Positions 8,957 through 19,180 are shown, numbered from the stretch's first letter. The stretch: 64,000 nt of DNA from Flavobacterium sp. (GCF_027484705.1 NZ_JAIXSL010000003.1:62001-126000); one strand, 5' to 3'. Notes: generated from the sequence alone by a model not told the origin. Program-made: numbers and translations.

Positions 8957-9094
8957 TTAGGAGCTATTCCGGCTATTCGCTACACCCGAGCGAAGCGAAC
9001 AGACCGAACACAAAAATAAATGATACCTTTGTGAGGTAATCTTTGCCGCCGAACAACGGCGCCAAAGGATAACCGCTACTATCCGGGCTAGTCA
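8957..9094. repeat. Dispersed palindromic repeat, family B copy 2 (expanded)
   Basis: Begins TTTTTAGGAGCT and ends ATCCGGGCTAG, the same ends as copy 4 at 49049-49150. The interior is longer and more divergent than in the other copies, with GCCGCCGAACAACGGCGCC forming its own hairpin. Confidence 0.7.
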
Positions 9095-9138
9095 CGGGAA
9101 TCGGAACATCCGACGCACCATTAACTAAATCAACAATC

Positions 9139-10416
9139 TTGGAAATATTAATCATTCTTTTTCTGATCCTGCTCAACGGTGTGTTTTCGATGTCCGAAAT
9201 CGCATTGATTTCCGCGCGCAAAAGCCGTCTTGAAACTGCAGCAAAGAAAGGCCAACACAACGCTAAAACCGCGCTGGATTTGGTCAATGCACCGAACAAA
9301 TTACTCTCGACCGTTCAGATTGGAATTACGTTAATCAGCATCCTAACCGGTATTTATTCTGGCGATAAAATCACGACCAATGTACAGTTTTTTATAGAAG
9401 GCTTTGCCATCTTAAAACCTTACGGACATACCATCGCAGTTGGAATTGTAGTGGTTGTCCTGACTTTCTTTTCGTTAGTACTTGGCGAATTGCTCCCGAA
9501 ACGCATCGGACTCAATTATCCCGAAGCTATTGCGAAATCGGTGGCCGTTCCGATGAAGATTATCTCGCAAGTTACAGCTCCGTTTATCTGGTTGCTCACA
9601 ATTTCAACCGATGGTTTGCTCAATCTTCTGAACATCAAACCTACCGCCGACGGAAAAGTCACCGAAGACGAAATCAAAGCGATTATTAAAGAAGGAACCG
9701 AAGTAGGCGAGGTGCAGGAAATTGAGCAGGATATCGTAGAACGCGTGTTCCATATCGGCGACAGAAAAGTCAATTCGCTGATGACGCACCGCGGTTCGGT
9801 AATTTACCTTTCGCTCGAAGACAGCGTTGAACAACTTAAAGAAAAAGTACTCGAAGAACTGCATTCGGTCTATCCGGTTTGCGGAGAAAATCTTGATGAA
9901 GTGATTGGTGTGGTGTTGCTTAAAGATCTGTTCGTCGGTTTTGAAACCGGCCAATTCGATTTGAAGAAAATCACGAAAGATCCGGTGTACCTTATTGAAC
10001 AAACTTCGGCCTACAAAGCGCTCGAAAATTTCAAAAAGTCTAAAGTGCATTATGCTTTTGTGATGGATGAGTTTGGTGTTTTTCAAGGCATCATTACACT
10101 CAATGATATTCTCGAAGCACTCGTAGGCGACGCTTCCGATTTTGACGATGACGAATACCGATTGATTGCCAATGACGACAATACTTGGACGATTGACGGG
10201 CAATATTCACTGCACGATTTCCTGACGTATTTCGACCTTGACGAACTCACGAGCGATTACGAAGTGACGACCGTCAGCGGATTCATCATCACCGAATTGG
10301 GCAACATCCCAAAACCCGGAGAAACACTGATCTGGCAGAAATTCGAACTTGAAGTCCTTGCGATGGATGGCGTGAAAATAGGTAAAGTTGGTATGAAAGC
10401 CATCAAAGAAAAATAG
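9139..10416 (+). CDS. CNNM/CorC (HlyC-type) membrane protein with CBS domains
   Basis: A 425-residue protein with the domain order of bacterial CNNM transporters: an N-terminal DUF21/CNNM membrane domain (residues 1-190, with NGVFSMSEIALISARKSRL and LGELLPKRIGLNYPE), a CBS pair (about 205-330, with FVMDEFGVFQGIITLNDILE), and a C-terminal CorC/HlyC transporter-associated domain (about 345-425). The family is linked to magnesium or other cation export, but the substrate here is an inference. The start is TTG at 9139, giving MEILIILFLILLNG. The next ATG is 17 codons in and would remove most of the first membrane segment, so TTG is preferred. obg follows 39 bases later. Confidence 0.9.
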   Translation: MEILIILFLILLNGVFSMSEIALISARKSRLETAAKKGQHNAKTALDLVNAPNKLLSTVQIGITLISILTGIYSGDKITTNVQFFIEGFAILKPYGHTIAVGIVVVVLTFFSLVLGELLPKRIGLNYPEAIAKSVAVPMKIISQVTAPFIWLLTISTDGLLNLLNIKPTADGKVTEDEIKAIIKEGTEVGEVQEIEQDIVERVFHIGDRKVNSLMTHRGSVIYLSLEDSVEQLKEKVLEELHSVYPVCGENLDEVIGVVLLKDLFVGFETGQFDLKKITKDPVYLIEQTSAYKALENFKKSKVHYAFVMDEFGVFQGIITLNDILEALVGDASDFDDDEYRLIANDDNTWTIDGQYSLHDFLTYFDLDELTSDYEVTTVSGFIITELGNIPKPGETLIWQKFELEVLAMDGVKIGKVGMKAIKEK

Positions 10417-10455
10417 CATTACTATTGACCAAATAGCATAAAAAACAGAGAAAGA

Positions 10456-11457
10456 ATGACAGAGGGAAATTTCGTAGACTACGTAAAAATATATGTTTCA
10501 TCGGGTAAAGGTGGCAAAGGATCGACGCATTTGCACCGTGAGAAATTCATCGAGAAAGGCGGCCCTGATGGCGGTGACGGTGGTCGTGGCGGTCACGTTT
10601 ATTTGGTCGGTAACAAAGGTTTGTGGACGTTGTTCCATCTGAAATTTGCGCGCCACATCAAAGCAGGTTATGGCGGTGATGGCGGTAGCGATAGAAGCAC
10701 TGGTGCCGACGGAGAAGATAAATTCATCGAAGTGCCGCTCGGAACCGTAGTTCGTGATAAAGAAACCAACGAAATTTTATTTGAGATTACCGAAGACGGC
10801 GAAAAACGCATCCTCGCGCAAGGCGGAAAAGGCGGTCTGGGCAACTGGCATTTCAGAAGCTCAACGAACCAGACGCCGCGATACGCACAACCGGGTTTGC
10901 CAGGTTTGGAAATGGATGTCGTGCTCGAACTAAAAGTGTTGGCCGATGTCGGTTTAGTAGGTTTCCCGAATGCCGGAAAATCGACTTTGCTTTCGGTGCT
11001 GACTTCTGCAAAACCAAAGATTGCCGATTATCCGTTTACGACTTTGAAACCGAATTTGGGAATTGTCGCTTACCGTGATTTTCAATCGTTTGTGATTGCT
11101 GATATTCCCGGAATTATTGAAGGCGCTGCTGAAGGCAAAGGTTTGGGTCATTATTTCTTGAGACACATTGAACGCAATTCTACGTTATTGTTTTTGGTTC
11201 CGGTCGATACGCCGGACATCAAAGCTGAATATGATATTCTTGTGAATGAACTCACGAAATACAACCCTGAAATGCTCGACAAAGAACGCATGCTCGTGAT
11301 TTCAAAATGCGATATGCTTGATGACGAACTTAAGGCGGAACTCAAAATCCAACTCGATAAAGACTTTAAAAACATTCCTTATATGTTTATTTCATCGGTC
11401 GCACAGCAAGGGTTGACGGAGTTGAAGGATAAGTTGTGGCGTATGTTGAATGAATAA
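10456..11457 (+). CDS. obg: GTPase Obg/CgtA
   Basis: Ribosome-associated GTPase acting in large-subunit assembly. The 333 residues comprise the glycine-rich Obg fold (1-160, with [20 protein letters not shown]) and the G domain (161-330): [11 protein letters not shown] (G1), [12 protein letters not shown] (switch I), DIPGIIEGA (G3) and SKCDML (G4). It has no C-terminal OCT domain, so it is the short form. It follows the CNNM gene closely and ends 18 bases before a bidirectional terminator. Confidence 0.97.
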   Translation: MTEGNFVDYVKIYVSSGKGGKGSTHLHREKFIEKGGPDGGDGGRGGHVYLVGNKGLWTLFHLKFARHIKAGYGGDGGSDRSTGADGEDKFIEVPLGTVVRDKETNEILFEITEDGEKRILAQGGKGGLGNWHFRSSTNQTPRYAQPGLPGLEMDVVLELKVLADVGLVGFPNAGKSTLLSVLTSAKPKIADYPFTTLKPNLGIVAYRDFQSFVIADIPGIIEGAAEGKGLGHYFLRHIERNSTLLFLVPVDTPDIKAEYDILVNELTKYNPEMLDKERMLVISKCDMLDDELKAELKIQLDKDFKNIPYMFISSVAQQGLTELKDKLWRMLNE

Positions 11458-11474
11458 TTATTCAATATAAATTA

Positions 11475-11507
11475 TAAAAAAGCCTCGTCGTTTGATGAGG
11501 CTTTTTC
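11475..11507. terminator. Bidirectional terminator between obg and the delta-60 T9SS gene
   Basis: AAAAAGCCTC, a ten-base loop, then GAGGCTTTTT. It has a U-run on both strands and sits between convergent genes ending at 11457 and 11511, so it can serve both. Confidence 0.85.
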
Positions 11508-11510
11508 ATT

Positions 11511-14500
11511 TTATAATTTAATGAACTTCGTATTGGATATTCCTTTGTCAGAATTTATTATGAGGAAATAATTCCCCGATTTTAAACCAGAAACATCAAT
11601 TGTTGAGGTGTTTCGGGCATTTGGCACAGTGATAACCTGTTGTCCTAAAATGTTGAAAACCGATAGCGATGAGATTGCAATATTATCTTTCTTTTCAATA
11701 CTCAATTGGTCATTGGCAGGATTCGGATACACCGTAAAATACTGATCGAACGCGAAATCTCTGACCGCTAAAGCCTGAATGGTTGTCGTAGCGGTATTGG
11801 TATTGACCGCGCTGTTGTAATCAAAAAAGATGGCAGCCGAATTGCTGAAACTATCTCCGCCGACGAGCGTTGCTTTTGTCTTTATTTTAAACGCAACATA
11901 ACCATCGTTCGTGGCGTCAGCAAAAGGTAAGTTGATGTCTTCAAAATAAAACTCCACTTTATTTCCTTCGGTAATTCTGGTCACAAACAAATGGCTTCCG
12001 TTTATAGGTGTCAAAGTATTGATGTCGAATTTCGCTGTGTCAATCAAATCTTTTACGGAAATATTTTGTGCGTTATAGGTTCCTTTATTTTCAAATCGAA
12101 TCATATAATGCACATAGTCTCCTATTTCATTGATACCTATTGTTGCTCCTTCTAAACAAGTTTTGTCATTCGGATCAAATGAATTTTCAACGATTTGATG
12201 AAAAGTAAAAGTATTGTCATTCGGGGTTTCATCCGTTATAGAGGATGTTATTGTTGTGGTGTAATTGAGAATCGATCCAATATTTAGAGGTGGTGTTTCT
12301 GTTGGTGTGTTCAAATTGAAAGTGAGCAAGATTTCTCTTTTTTCTAATGGTAATAGATTGGTATAATTCCAAGTTAGGTTATTTATAGTTTGTGAACTAG
12401 CATTTGGACTTGCAGTCACCAAATCGACTGCGGCATCATTAAAGTTCAAGGTCACGGATCCTGAATGTAACTGATTGCCTTTATTTTTATAGATGATTTT
12501 ATACTTGGCATCAAAACCAGGTCTTGCAGTATTCAATGGCACAATGGTGACTTCCAAATCAGGATGAATGCCATTTGAGGTTAGGCAAAAATCCTGAACA
12601 AACGGGCTTGCATCTGATGGAAAAGTTACTGTAAAGCTCGTTGGACTGATCGTGAAAATATTAGAAACCTCAGGCGTTACGGTGTAAGTTCCCGGGGCAA
12701 CCGTATACGAATAATCCCCTGTAGTGTCCGTAATCAGTGCGTTGGTGGTTGATCCGCTCGTGATGTTTAATTTGATATGTGGGAAATTGATGTCGGCTAT
12801 ATCACAACCGTTGTTATTAGAATCAAATTTAACTTTGCCTTTGACTAAAAAACCGTCACCACCGACCAACCTGATAAGGCCATTGCAAAACGTTCCGTTA
12901 TATCTAGAGAAATCGCCACCCACCAGGATTTTTCCGTTGGATTCGATTAGAATAGAATTTACTGCATTATCAAAACCAATTCCGGGATCAAAGGAACTAT
13001 CAAGAGATCCGTTACTGTTCAATCGGGCAATTCCATAACATTCGTTAATTCCGATAATTCGCAATGAACCGCCCACTACGATTTTTCCATCGGTTTGTAA
13101 AGCGATGGCATAGACACCTCCAAGATTTGCTGGCGCGTTGAAAGAAGAATCGAAAGTTCCATCAACAGCATTTAGTCTAAACAAACCTAACAACCCATCT
13201 GCAATCACTATTTTACCATCAGATTGAATCGCGATAGCATATAAACCACTACCATTTATCATTGGCATATTAAAAGTGGCATCAATAGTCCCGTCACTAT
13301 TTAGTCGAACAATATCTCTTTTTGAAACGCCATTGTATGAAGTAAATTGGCCTGCGGCAAGAATTTTCCCATCAGGTCGCACGTCTATTTTATTGATGGA
13401 ACCATAGCCATTAGTTCCCAGAGCAAGCGTAAAAGAAGCATCAGAAGTACCATCTGTGTTGAATCGTTCTACACGATAACTAAGGCTACCATCATTATTC
13501 AGATAACCAAAAGCCATCAATATTTTTCCGTCGGCTTGCAAGTTACTCGCGGTTGGGTTACTGGTAAGCGCTCTGTTGAATGTTGGATCAACGGAATAAT
13601 CAGTATTCAAACGTATCACTCTGTAGTTATATCCATCAAGATCAGTTACGCTAAGCAATAATTTTCCATCCGTTTGTATTAGGTTACAATAAGAATCTGC
13701 GTTATATCCGGGATTTTTTAGATTAGGGTGGTAAATCAAATTCCCATCCTGATCCATCAATTTGGCTCTATGATAAAAGATGTTACTATAGGTACTGGTG
13801 CCTAAGGTCATTATTGCACCATTTGTTTTTTCAAAGACTTTGTTTACCCTCGTAATGGTGCTTGGTTGTTGGTTGTCGAGAACATATCCGTTCGGGTCTA
13901 GCCGAATAAAAGCAAACACACCATTGTTAGCAAACACACCAGCTGCATAATACCCTAAAATATTTCCATCGGGCTGAAGCAAAGGTTTGATTATACTTAC
14001 CGCATCGGTTTGGTAGTTATAAGTGTTGTCAAAAGTGCCGTTTGCATGCATCCTAACACGACCGTTCACAGTATTACCATTATAACTTATGAAGTTACCG
14101 TAAACGACAATATCACCATTTGCTTGTAAAACTGGTTTCTCAAGTCTAACCCAAAAATCACTTACATCGAATCCGGAACCTAAATTAAAACTGTTGTCAA
14201 TAGTCCCGTTACTTTCTAATCTCAATAGTTCGTCATCTATGCCGTAGGTAGTGGTTGTAGCAATCAATATTTTACCGTCTGGCTGAATCGTGACATTTGC
14301 GATAGGGATATTAAAAGGCGCAGCGTTGAACGAAGCATCAATGGTTCCGTTAGTATTTAATAGTACAATCCTTTCTGCAATTCCACCTACTCCGTTGAAT
14401 TTTCCACCAGCGAGTATTTTGCCATTAGACAATAAGTTTATAGTTTTTAAGTAAATGTTAGTGCTGGAATTACCTGCAGCTGGAGCGAAATAAAAAGAAT

Positions 14501-15056
14501 TGTCTATACTTCCGTTTGCATTTAATCGGATTAATAAAGTCTGATTACCAAAAATGAAATTGCCGCCAATTAGGATCTTGTTATCAGGCTGTACTTCAAT
14601 ACAGCTCACACCGCCAGCAGCTGGTATACTGGAGTTGACAAAAGTTGGGTCAATGCTTCCGTCGCCATTCAGTCTGACAATTTTCTGAATACCGGTAGTT
14701 CCATTGTAAGCTGTAAAATTACCTCCGACTAAAATTTTTCCATCAGTTTGGATTGCCACAGCATATACAATTCCATTGAATCCAGTGTTACTCGAAAAGG
14801 TTTCGTCGATAGATAAGTCGTTATTGAGTCGTAGTATTTGTACACTATTATTCTCTTGATTTCGGTATTTTATATATTTGGTAAAACTACCGATGACTAT
14901 AATTTTGCCATCAGTTTGAATTATTGACTGGGTTGGTTGGTTGTTTAATAATGGAAGTTTGTCCTTAAAATCAAAAGTCAGATCTATTCCAGCCGGGTTT
15001 TGTGCCTGCAACAACGAAAGAAAAAATATGGTAAATACGATGAAAAGTTTTCTCAT
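11511..15056 (-). CDS. Secreted delta-60 repeat protein with T9SS type A sorting signal
   Basis: A 1181-residue exported protein. The signal peptide is MRKLFIVFTIFFLSLLQAQ. Residues about 35-760 are a run of roughly twelve delta-60 repeats, each of the pattern QxDGKIxxGGxF followed by RLNxDGSIDxTF, which probably fold as beta-propeller blades. A short SdrD-like segment (VKGKVKFDSNNNGCD) follows. Then comes a T9SS-linked domain with FDPNDKTCLEG and IRFENKGTYNAQNI, and the C-terminal sorting domain with YPNPANDQLSIE near residue 1105 and the final SGNYFLIINS region. I chose the ATG at 15056; a 21-codon upstream extension would bury the signal peptide. The likely fate is surface or secreted via T9SS. 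The ligand is unknown. Confidence 0.9.
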   Translation of the reverse strand: MRKLFIVFTIFFLSLLQAQNPAGIDLTFDFKDKLPLLNNQPTQSIIQTDGKIIVIGSFTKYIKYRNQENNSVQILRLNNDLSIDETFSSNTGFNGIVYAVAIQTDGKILVGGNFTAYNGTTGIQKIVRLNGDGSIDPTFVNSSIPAAGGVSCIEVQPDNKILIGGNFIFGNQTLLIRLNANGSIDNSFYFAPAAGNSSTNIYLKTINLLSNGKILAGGKFNGVGGIAERIVLLNTNGTIDASFNAAPFNIPIANVTIQPDGKILIATTTTYGIDDELLRLESNGTIDNSFNLGSGFDVSDFWVRLEKPVLQANGDIVVYGNFISYNGNTVNGRVRMHANGTFDNTYNYQTDAVSIIKPLLQPDGNILGYYAAGVFANNGVFAFIRLDPNGYVLDNQQPSTITRVNKVFEKTNGAIMTLGTSTYSNIFYHRAKLMDQDGNLIYHPNLKNPGYNADSYCNLIQTDGKLLLSVTDLDGYNYRVIRLNTDYSVDPTFNRALTSNPTASNLQADGKILMAFGYLNNDGSLSYRVERFNTDGTSDASFTLALGTNGYGSINKIDVRPDGKILAAGQFTSYNGVSKRDIVRLNSDGTIDATFNMPMINGSGLYAIAIQSDGKIVIADGLLGLFRLNAVDGTFDSSFNAPANLGGVYAIALQTDGKIVVGGSLRIIGINECYGIARLNSNGSLDSSFDPGIGFDNAVNSILIESNGKILVGGDFSRYNGTFCNGLIRLVGGDGFLVKGKVKFDSNNNGCDIADINFPHIKLNITSGSTTNALITDTTGDYSYTVAPGTYTVTPEVSNIFTISPTSFTVTFPSDASPFVQDFCLTSNGIHPDLEVTIVPLNTARPGFDAKYKIIYKNKGNQLHSGSVTLNFNDAAVDLVTASPNASSQTINNLTWNYTNLLPLEKREILLTFNLNTPTETPPLNIGSILNYTTTITSSITDETPNDNTFTFHQIVENSFDPNDKTCLEGATIGINEIGDYVHYMIRFENKGTYNAQNISVKDLIDTAKFDINTLTPINGSHLFVTRITEGNKVEFYFEDINLPFADATNDGYVAFKIKTKATLVGGDSFSNSAAIFFDYNSAVNTNTATTTIQALAVRDFAFDQYFTVYPNPANDQLSIEKKDNIAISSLSVFNILGQQVITVPNARNTSTIDVSGLKSGNYFLIINSDKGISNTKFIKL

Positions 15057-15073
15057 GGGATAAAATTTGAAAT

Positions 15074-15081
15074 CAAATATA
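15074..15081 (-). promoter_or_regulatory. Possible -7 element for the delta-60 gene
   Basis: Reads TATATTTG on the minus strand (TAnnTTTG), 18 bases before the chosen ATG. No clear TTTG is found 17-23 bases upstream. Confidence 0.3.
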
Positions 15082-15318
15082 ACACTAATTATTAATTGAT
15101 TAGCTAGTATGCATTTCAAGTTGAGGTACTTTTTTATTTTCCTAAACTTCCAAATCTTTTTCTGACTCCCTTTTGTCTAGATTACGTATGTTATTTAATA
15201 GTCAAGCCATAGAATAAGTAAATTAGATTTCTTTGAGGCATTACGTGTTGAACACTTGTTAATTTTTATTTTTCATTGATTTAAGGAGATATTTTTTTTA
15301 AATTTGAAAAAAAACACC

Positions 15319-16548
15319 ATGAAAAAAAGATATCTAATCTGCTTACTTACAGTGTTTTCTACTGTTTGTTTTGCTCAAATAAAGTTAGTTGGAATAAGAT
15401 CTAATGATCCGGATCCTACGGTAAGTATTGTAAAGTGGGATGCTTTTGTGCCTGCAGTTGAGGAAGCATTTGCAAGCACGGCTTCAACCTATTTGGTGGG
15501 TTCTTCGCTTATGGATGCCAATACAAGCAATTATTATTTTAGATCAGAGTTTCAATTGAATGCCTTCAATACTCAAAATGATGAATATTATATTGTTCAG
15601 GACGAGACTAATTTTAATGGAGCGACACAAATTGATATGTCGGACGGAAGTATTTATGCAGTATTTCCAGAAGGTCAGATTCCAGATGCTCCAGATCCGG
15701 ATTCTCCCTATTTTTCATTTGTAAAGTTGAATACTTTAGATAATTCAATCGTCAGAGTCGGCACAATTACAGAAAGTATAACTGCGCTACCATTTTCAGA
15801 AGGTACTTGTTACAATTCTGACACCTCTGATTATTACTTTTTGGGATATGATCAAAGTTTTCAATTGCACATGTACAAGTCAAGTTTAACCAATATGAAT
15901 TTTAGTTATTCTAAAATAGCATTACCAGTTGAACCGATTGCCTATTATTTATCCGGATTGTATTTTGACATCCAAAGTAATAAAATCGTCGCTGTCAAAT
16001 CAGTATTTGATGATGCTGATCAGACCAATCGTGAAATTGTCCAGATTGACCCTGTTACAGGAGCTTTTACAACTTTATATACCTTTAATAATTTAGTCAA
16101 TTTGCAAAATGGATCAACAACATTTGATCAAAATACGAGAAGCTATATCGCCATTATTTTTGATCAAAATTTCAACAGAAAATTGTTTGTATACAATACA
16201 CTGACAAATTCAGCCACTGAAACTACAATTCCCGAAAATGTTGGTGAAATTCAAGCGGATAATAGTAGTTTTGCGCAGTTGCGGTATTCAAATTTAGGGA
16301 ATGCGTCTTTTGATAAAAATTTGGTCAAAGTATATCCAATGCCAATTAAAAACAATCTAACTGTTGAAACCCTTTCGGATGGTTTCAATACCCTTTCAAT
16401 ATATGGGATTGATGGTAAAGTTTATGGTAAAGAATCCTATAATACTTCTAAAATGAATCTTAATGTTTCTAATTTGCCTTCCGGATTTTATATGCTGCAA
16501 CTAGAAAACAAATCCGGGATTTTATTCAGGAAATTGATAAAAGAATAA
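15319..16548 (+). CDS. Secreted protein with T9SS type A sorting signal, function unknown
   Basis: A 409-residue protein with signal peptide MKKRYLICLLTVFSTVCFAQ. The body (about 25-320) has repeated short strands with phenylalanine and tyrosine, including YYIVQDET, NSDTSDYYFLGYD and TNREIVQIDPVTGAFTTLY. They look like beta-propeller blades, but I recognise no named family. The C-terminal 80 residues are a T9SS type A signal: VYPMPIKNNLTVE, then LSIYGIDGKVY, then NLPSGFYMLQLENKSG. The YPNP motif appears here as YPMP. ATG 15319 is chosen over a TTG 15 bases upstream, which would lengthen a normal signal peptide. A terminator follows. Confidence 0.85.
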   Translation: MKKRYLICLLTVFSTVCFAQIKLVGIRSNDPDPTVSIVKWDAFVPAVEEAFASTASTYLVGSSLMDANTSNYYFRSEFQLNAFNTQNDEYYIVQDETNFNGATQIDMSDGSIYAVFPEGQIPDAPDPDSPYFSFVKLNTLDNSIVRVGTITESITALPFSEGTCYNSDTSDYYFLGYDQSFQLHMYKSSLTNMNFSYSKIALPVEPIAYYLSGLYFDIQSNKIVAVKSVFDDADQTNREIVQIDPVTGAFTTLYTFNNLVNLQNGSTTFDQNTRSYIAIIFDQNFNRKLFVYNTLTNSATETTIPENVGEIQADNSSFAQLRYSNLGNASFDKNLVKVYPMPIKNNLTVETLSDGFNTLSIYGIDGKVYGKESYNTSKMNLNVSNLPSGFYMLQLENKSGILFRKLIKE

Positions 16549-16590
16549 TAGTTGCTTTCCAAAATTTTTATCGAATAGGAGAAAAATTAT

Positions 16591-16615
16591 AGCACCTCAA
16601 ACGAGGTGCTTTTTT
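16591..16615 (+). terminator. Terminator after the T9SS gene at 15319-16548
   Basis: AGCACCTC, loop AAAC, GAGGTGCT, then TTTTTAT. Confidence 0.9.
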
Positions 16616-16971
16616 ATGGTGTAAAGTTTCTATTTTGTTGCGTTTGCGATAGGGATAGGAATGGCATCCTTTTGCGGCGGCGTTCGACGCAAAAGATATA
16701 ATGTATAGCCCGGTCATTCGCCCTGAAATAATTGATAATTAGATTAGGCATAGTAGAGGTCTTTATTTATTTGTTGGGCATTGTCAATTATCTATTATGC
16801 ATTATCCATTAATTTTACTACAACGTTTTAGTTTTCATGAACTTCGTTAGAATTTTTGCTAAAAAACCTTATATTCGCACGCACAATTTGAGCTTTGGGA
16901 AACTGGCTGTAACAAATAGCAAAACAGGCAGACTACTAGCTCACTTTATTAACTAATTCAATTTATTACCC
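16616..16971. other. Intergenic stretch without a gene
   Basis: It holds a family B palindrome (16646-16716), AT-rich AATTGATAATTAG and TCAATTATCTATTATGCATT repeats (about 16729-16815) and the leader of the S46 peptidase gene. A TATATTCG near 16871 is close to a -7 element but lacks a well-placed -33. No open reading frame worth naming was seen. Confidence 0.6.
16646..16716. repeat. Dispersed palindromic repeat, family B copy 3
   Basis: The core GGCATCCTTTTGCGG and GCGTTCGACGCAAAAGATA is almost the exact reverse complement of the core at 49081-49116. It lies in opposite orientation to copy 4. Confidence 0.85.
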
Positions 16972-19122
16972 ATGAAAAAAATTATTTTATCCCTAATCGT
17001 CGGGATCATGCTTTTGCCAATGAGCGTAAAGGCCGACGAGGGCATGTGGTTTTTGATGTTCATTGAGCGTCTGAACCACCGCGACATGCAGAAAATGGGG
17101 TTGCAGCTGACTTCGGAAGAAATCTACAGCATCAACCACCACAGTCTGAAAGATGCGATCGTACAATTCAACGGCGGATGTACTGCCGAATTGATCTCTA
17201 AAGATGGCCTTGTGCTGACGAACCACCACTGCGGTTATGATGCCGTGGCAGAATTATCAACGGCCGACAAAAATTATCTTAAAGATGGTTATTGGGCGGA
17301 GAACCGCAAAGCGGAGAAAAAACCGTCAAGTTTGTACGTGCGTTTCTTCGTGCGTATGGACGATGTTTCAAAACGTATTTTATCAAAATTGAATGATAAA
17401 ATGACCGAAGCAGAAAGAGAAAAAGCAGTGAACCAAGAAATTGCTTTGATCGAAAAAGAAAACAACGAAGGAGGTAAATACACCGTTTCTGTTCGTTCGT
17501 TTTTTCAAGGAAATGAATACTATTATTTCGTTTACCAAGATTATAAAGACGTTCGTTTGGTAGGGGTTCCGCCAGAAAGTTTAGGAAAATTCGGTGGCGA
17601 TACGGACAACTGGGAATGGCCTCGTCATACGGCAGATTTCTCTATGTTCAGAGTATATGCTGACAAAGACGGAAATCCTGCGGACTATTCTGAAAACAAT
17701 GTGCCATTGGCTCCAAAACACTATTTGCCAGTGAATTTAGGCGGTGTGAAAGAAGGCGATTTCGCGATGATTTTGGGTTATCCGGGAAGAACCAACCGTT
17801 GGATGCCAGCCGGAGGAATCGAGCAAAACGTGAAGTTTTCTTATCCTGCTTGGGTGGAAGGCGCCAAAACCGGTATGGACAACATGAAAAAATACATGGA
17901 CCAAAGCGCCGCGTTGCGTTTGGTGTATGCTTCGAAATATGCGTCCACAGCGAACTACTGGAAAAACCGTCAGGGTATGATCGATGCGCTTACGAAGTTC
18001 GGTACTGCAAAATCGAAAGCGGCACAAGAAGCCAAATTCGACAAATGGGCGAACAAGCCTGAGAACAAAGCCAAATACGGTCATGCGATTTCCGACATCA
18101 ACAAGTTTTACAGCCTGACCAACGAAAAAGCGCGTCACGACAACTACTTGCAACAATTGTTCAGAACGACTGCTTTTGGAACGATTGGAAGAACCATCGG
18201 AAAACAATTGGATACTTACGCAAAAGCCGATGCTGCGAAACGTAAAGAAATGGCTCCGGGAATCGTAGAAGGCGCTGAAGAAATGTTCAAAGAATTGTAC
18301 ATACCTGCTGAAAAAGATTTATTGGCGGCACAGTTGAAATTGTACGCAACAAAATCTACAGGTTATGCGATTGCTCCGATGGTGGAAAAAATCGGTAAGG
18401 AAAACAATTACGATTATACAAAATATGCGAGTGCTGCGATCGATATGAGTATCCTAACTTCTGTCGATAAAATCAAAGCGTTTTTGGATTATCCGATGCA
18501 ATCGGTTTTGGACAATGACCCGATCTACACTTTGTCTAACGACATGATCACGCACATCAATTCTAAATCCGATGCGATTGCCAAAGCTCAAAACGATTAT
18601 GGTGCAGGATTCCGTTTGTTGGTGCAAGGATTGCGCGATTCTAAAATCGGAACCATCCAATATCCTGATGCGAACTCGACTTTGCGTCTGACTTACGGAA
18701 AAGTTCGCGCGTTGCCAGCGGATAAACGCAACGACGCCAAAATCAACAACTATACGACCATGGACGGTATGGTGAAGAAATACAAAAAAGGCGATGAGGA
18801 ATTCGATATGCCAACGAAAGTCATCGACATGAACAAGAAAAGAGATTACGGAAGATTTGCTGACAAAGACGGATCGATGCACGTGAATTTCTTGACCGAT
18901 AATGACATTACAGGTGGAAACTCTGGTTCGCCAGTATTGAATGGAAAAGGAGAACTAATCGGTTTGGCTTTCGATGGCAATATTGAAGCGATGGCCGGCG
19001 ATGTGATCTTCGACAAGAATTTGCAAAGAACCATCAACGTTGATATTCGCTATGTTTTATGGGTGATTGAAAATTATTCAGGTGCGAAAAACATTGTAGA
19101 TGAAATGACCTTGGTGAAATAA
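16972..19122 (+). CDS. S46-family dipeptidyl-peptidase, DPP7-like
   Basis: Serine exopeptidase that removes dipeptides from peptide N-termini, expected in the periplasm. The 716 residues match the family length. The signal peptide is MKKIILSLIVGIMLLPMSVKA. The catalytic triad is visible: His in LTNHHCGYD (about residue 85), Asp in the GDTDNWEWPRHTADFS region (about 220), Ser in TGGNSGSPV (about 652). Eighteen residues after the serine, in GLAFDGN, stands glycine. From what I know of Porphyromonas enzymes, Gly there goes with DPP7 (hydrophobic P1) and Arg with DPP11 (acidic P1). It is monocistronic, with terminators on both sides. Peptides it makes could enter the cell for cytoplasmic peptidases. 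Confidence 0.93.
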   Translation: MKKIILSLIVGIMLLPMSVKADEGMWFLMFIERLNHRDMQKMGLQLTSEEIYSINHHSLKDAIVQFNGGCTAELISKDGLVLTNHHCGYDAVAELSTADKNYLKDGYWAENRKAEKKPSSLYVRFFVRMDDVSKRILSKLNDKMTEAEREKAVNQEIALIEKENNEGGKYTVSVRSFFQGNEYYYFVYQDYKDVRLVGVPPESLGKFGGDTDNWEWPRHTADFSMFRVYADKDGNPADYSENNVPLAPKHYLPVNLGGVKEGDFAMILGYPGRTNRWMPAGGIEQNVKFSYPAWVEGAKTGMDNMKKYMDQSAALRLVYASKYASTANYWKNRQGMIDALTKFGTAKSKAAQEAKFDKWANKPENKAKYGHAISDINKFYSLTNEKARHDNYLQQLFRTTAFGTIGRTIGKQLDTYAKADAAKRKEMAPGIVEGAEEMFKELYIPAEKDLLAAQLKLYATKSTGYAIAPMVEKIGKENNYDYTKYASAAIDMSILTSVDKIKAFLDYPMQSVLDNDPIYTLSNDMITHINSKSDAIAKAQNDYGAGFRLLVQGLRDSKIGTIQYPDANSTLRLTYGKVRALPADKRNDAKINNYTTMDGMVKKYKKGDEEFDMPTKVIDMNKKRDYGRFADKDGSMHVNFLTDNDITGGNSGSPVLNGKGELIGLAFDGNIEAMAGDVIFDKNLQRTINVDIRYVLWVIENYSGAKNIVDEMTLVK

Positions 19123-19143
19123 AGTCCTACAGATTTCAAATAG

Positions 19144-19180
19144 AAAATCCGTCTCGTGGTTCATGAGACGGATTTTTTTT
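19144..19180 (+). terminator. Terminator after the S46 peptidase gene
   Basis: AAATCCGTCTC, loop, GAGACGGATTT, then a T-run. Confidence 0.9.
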
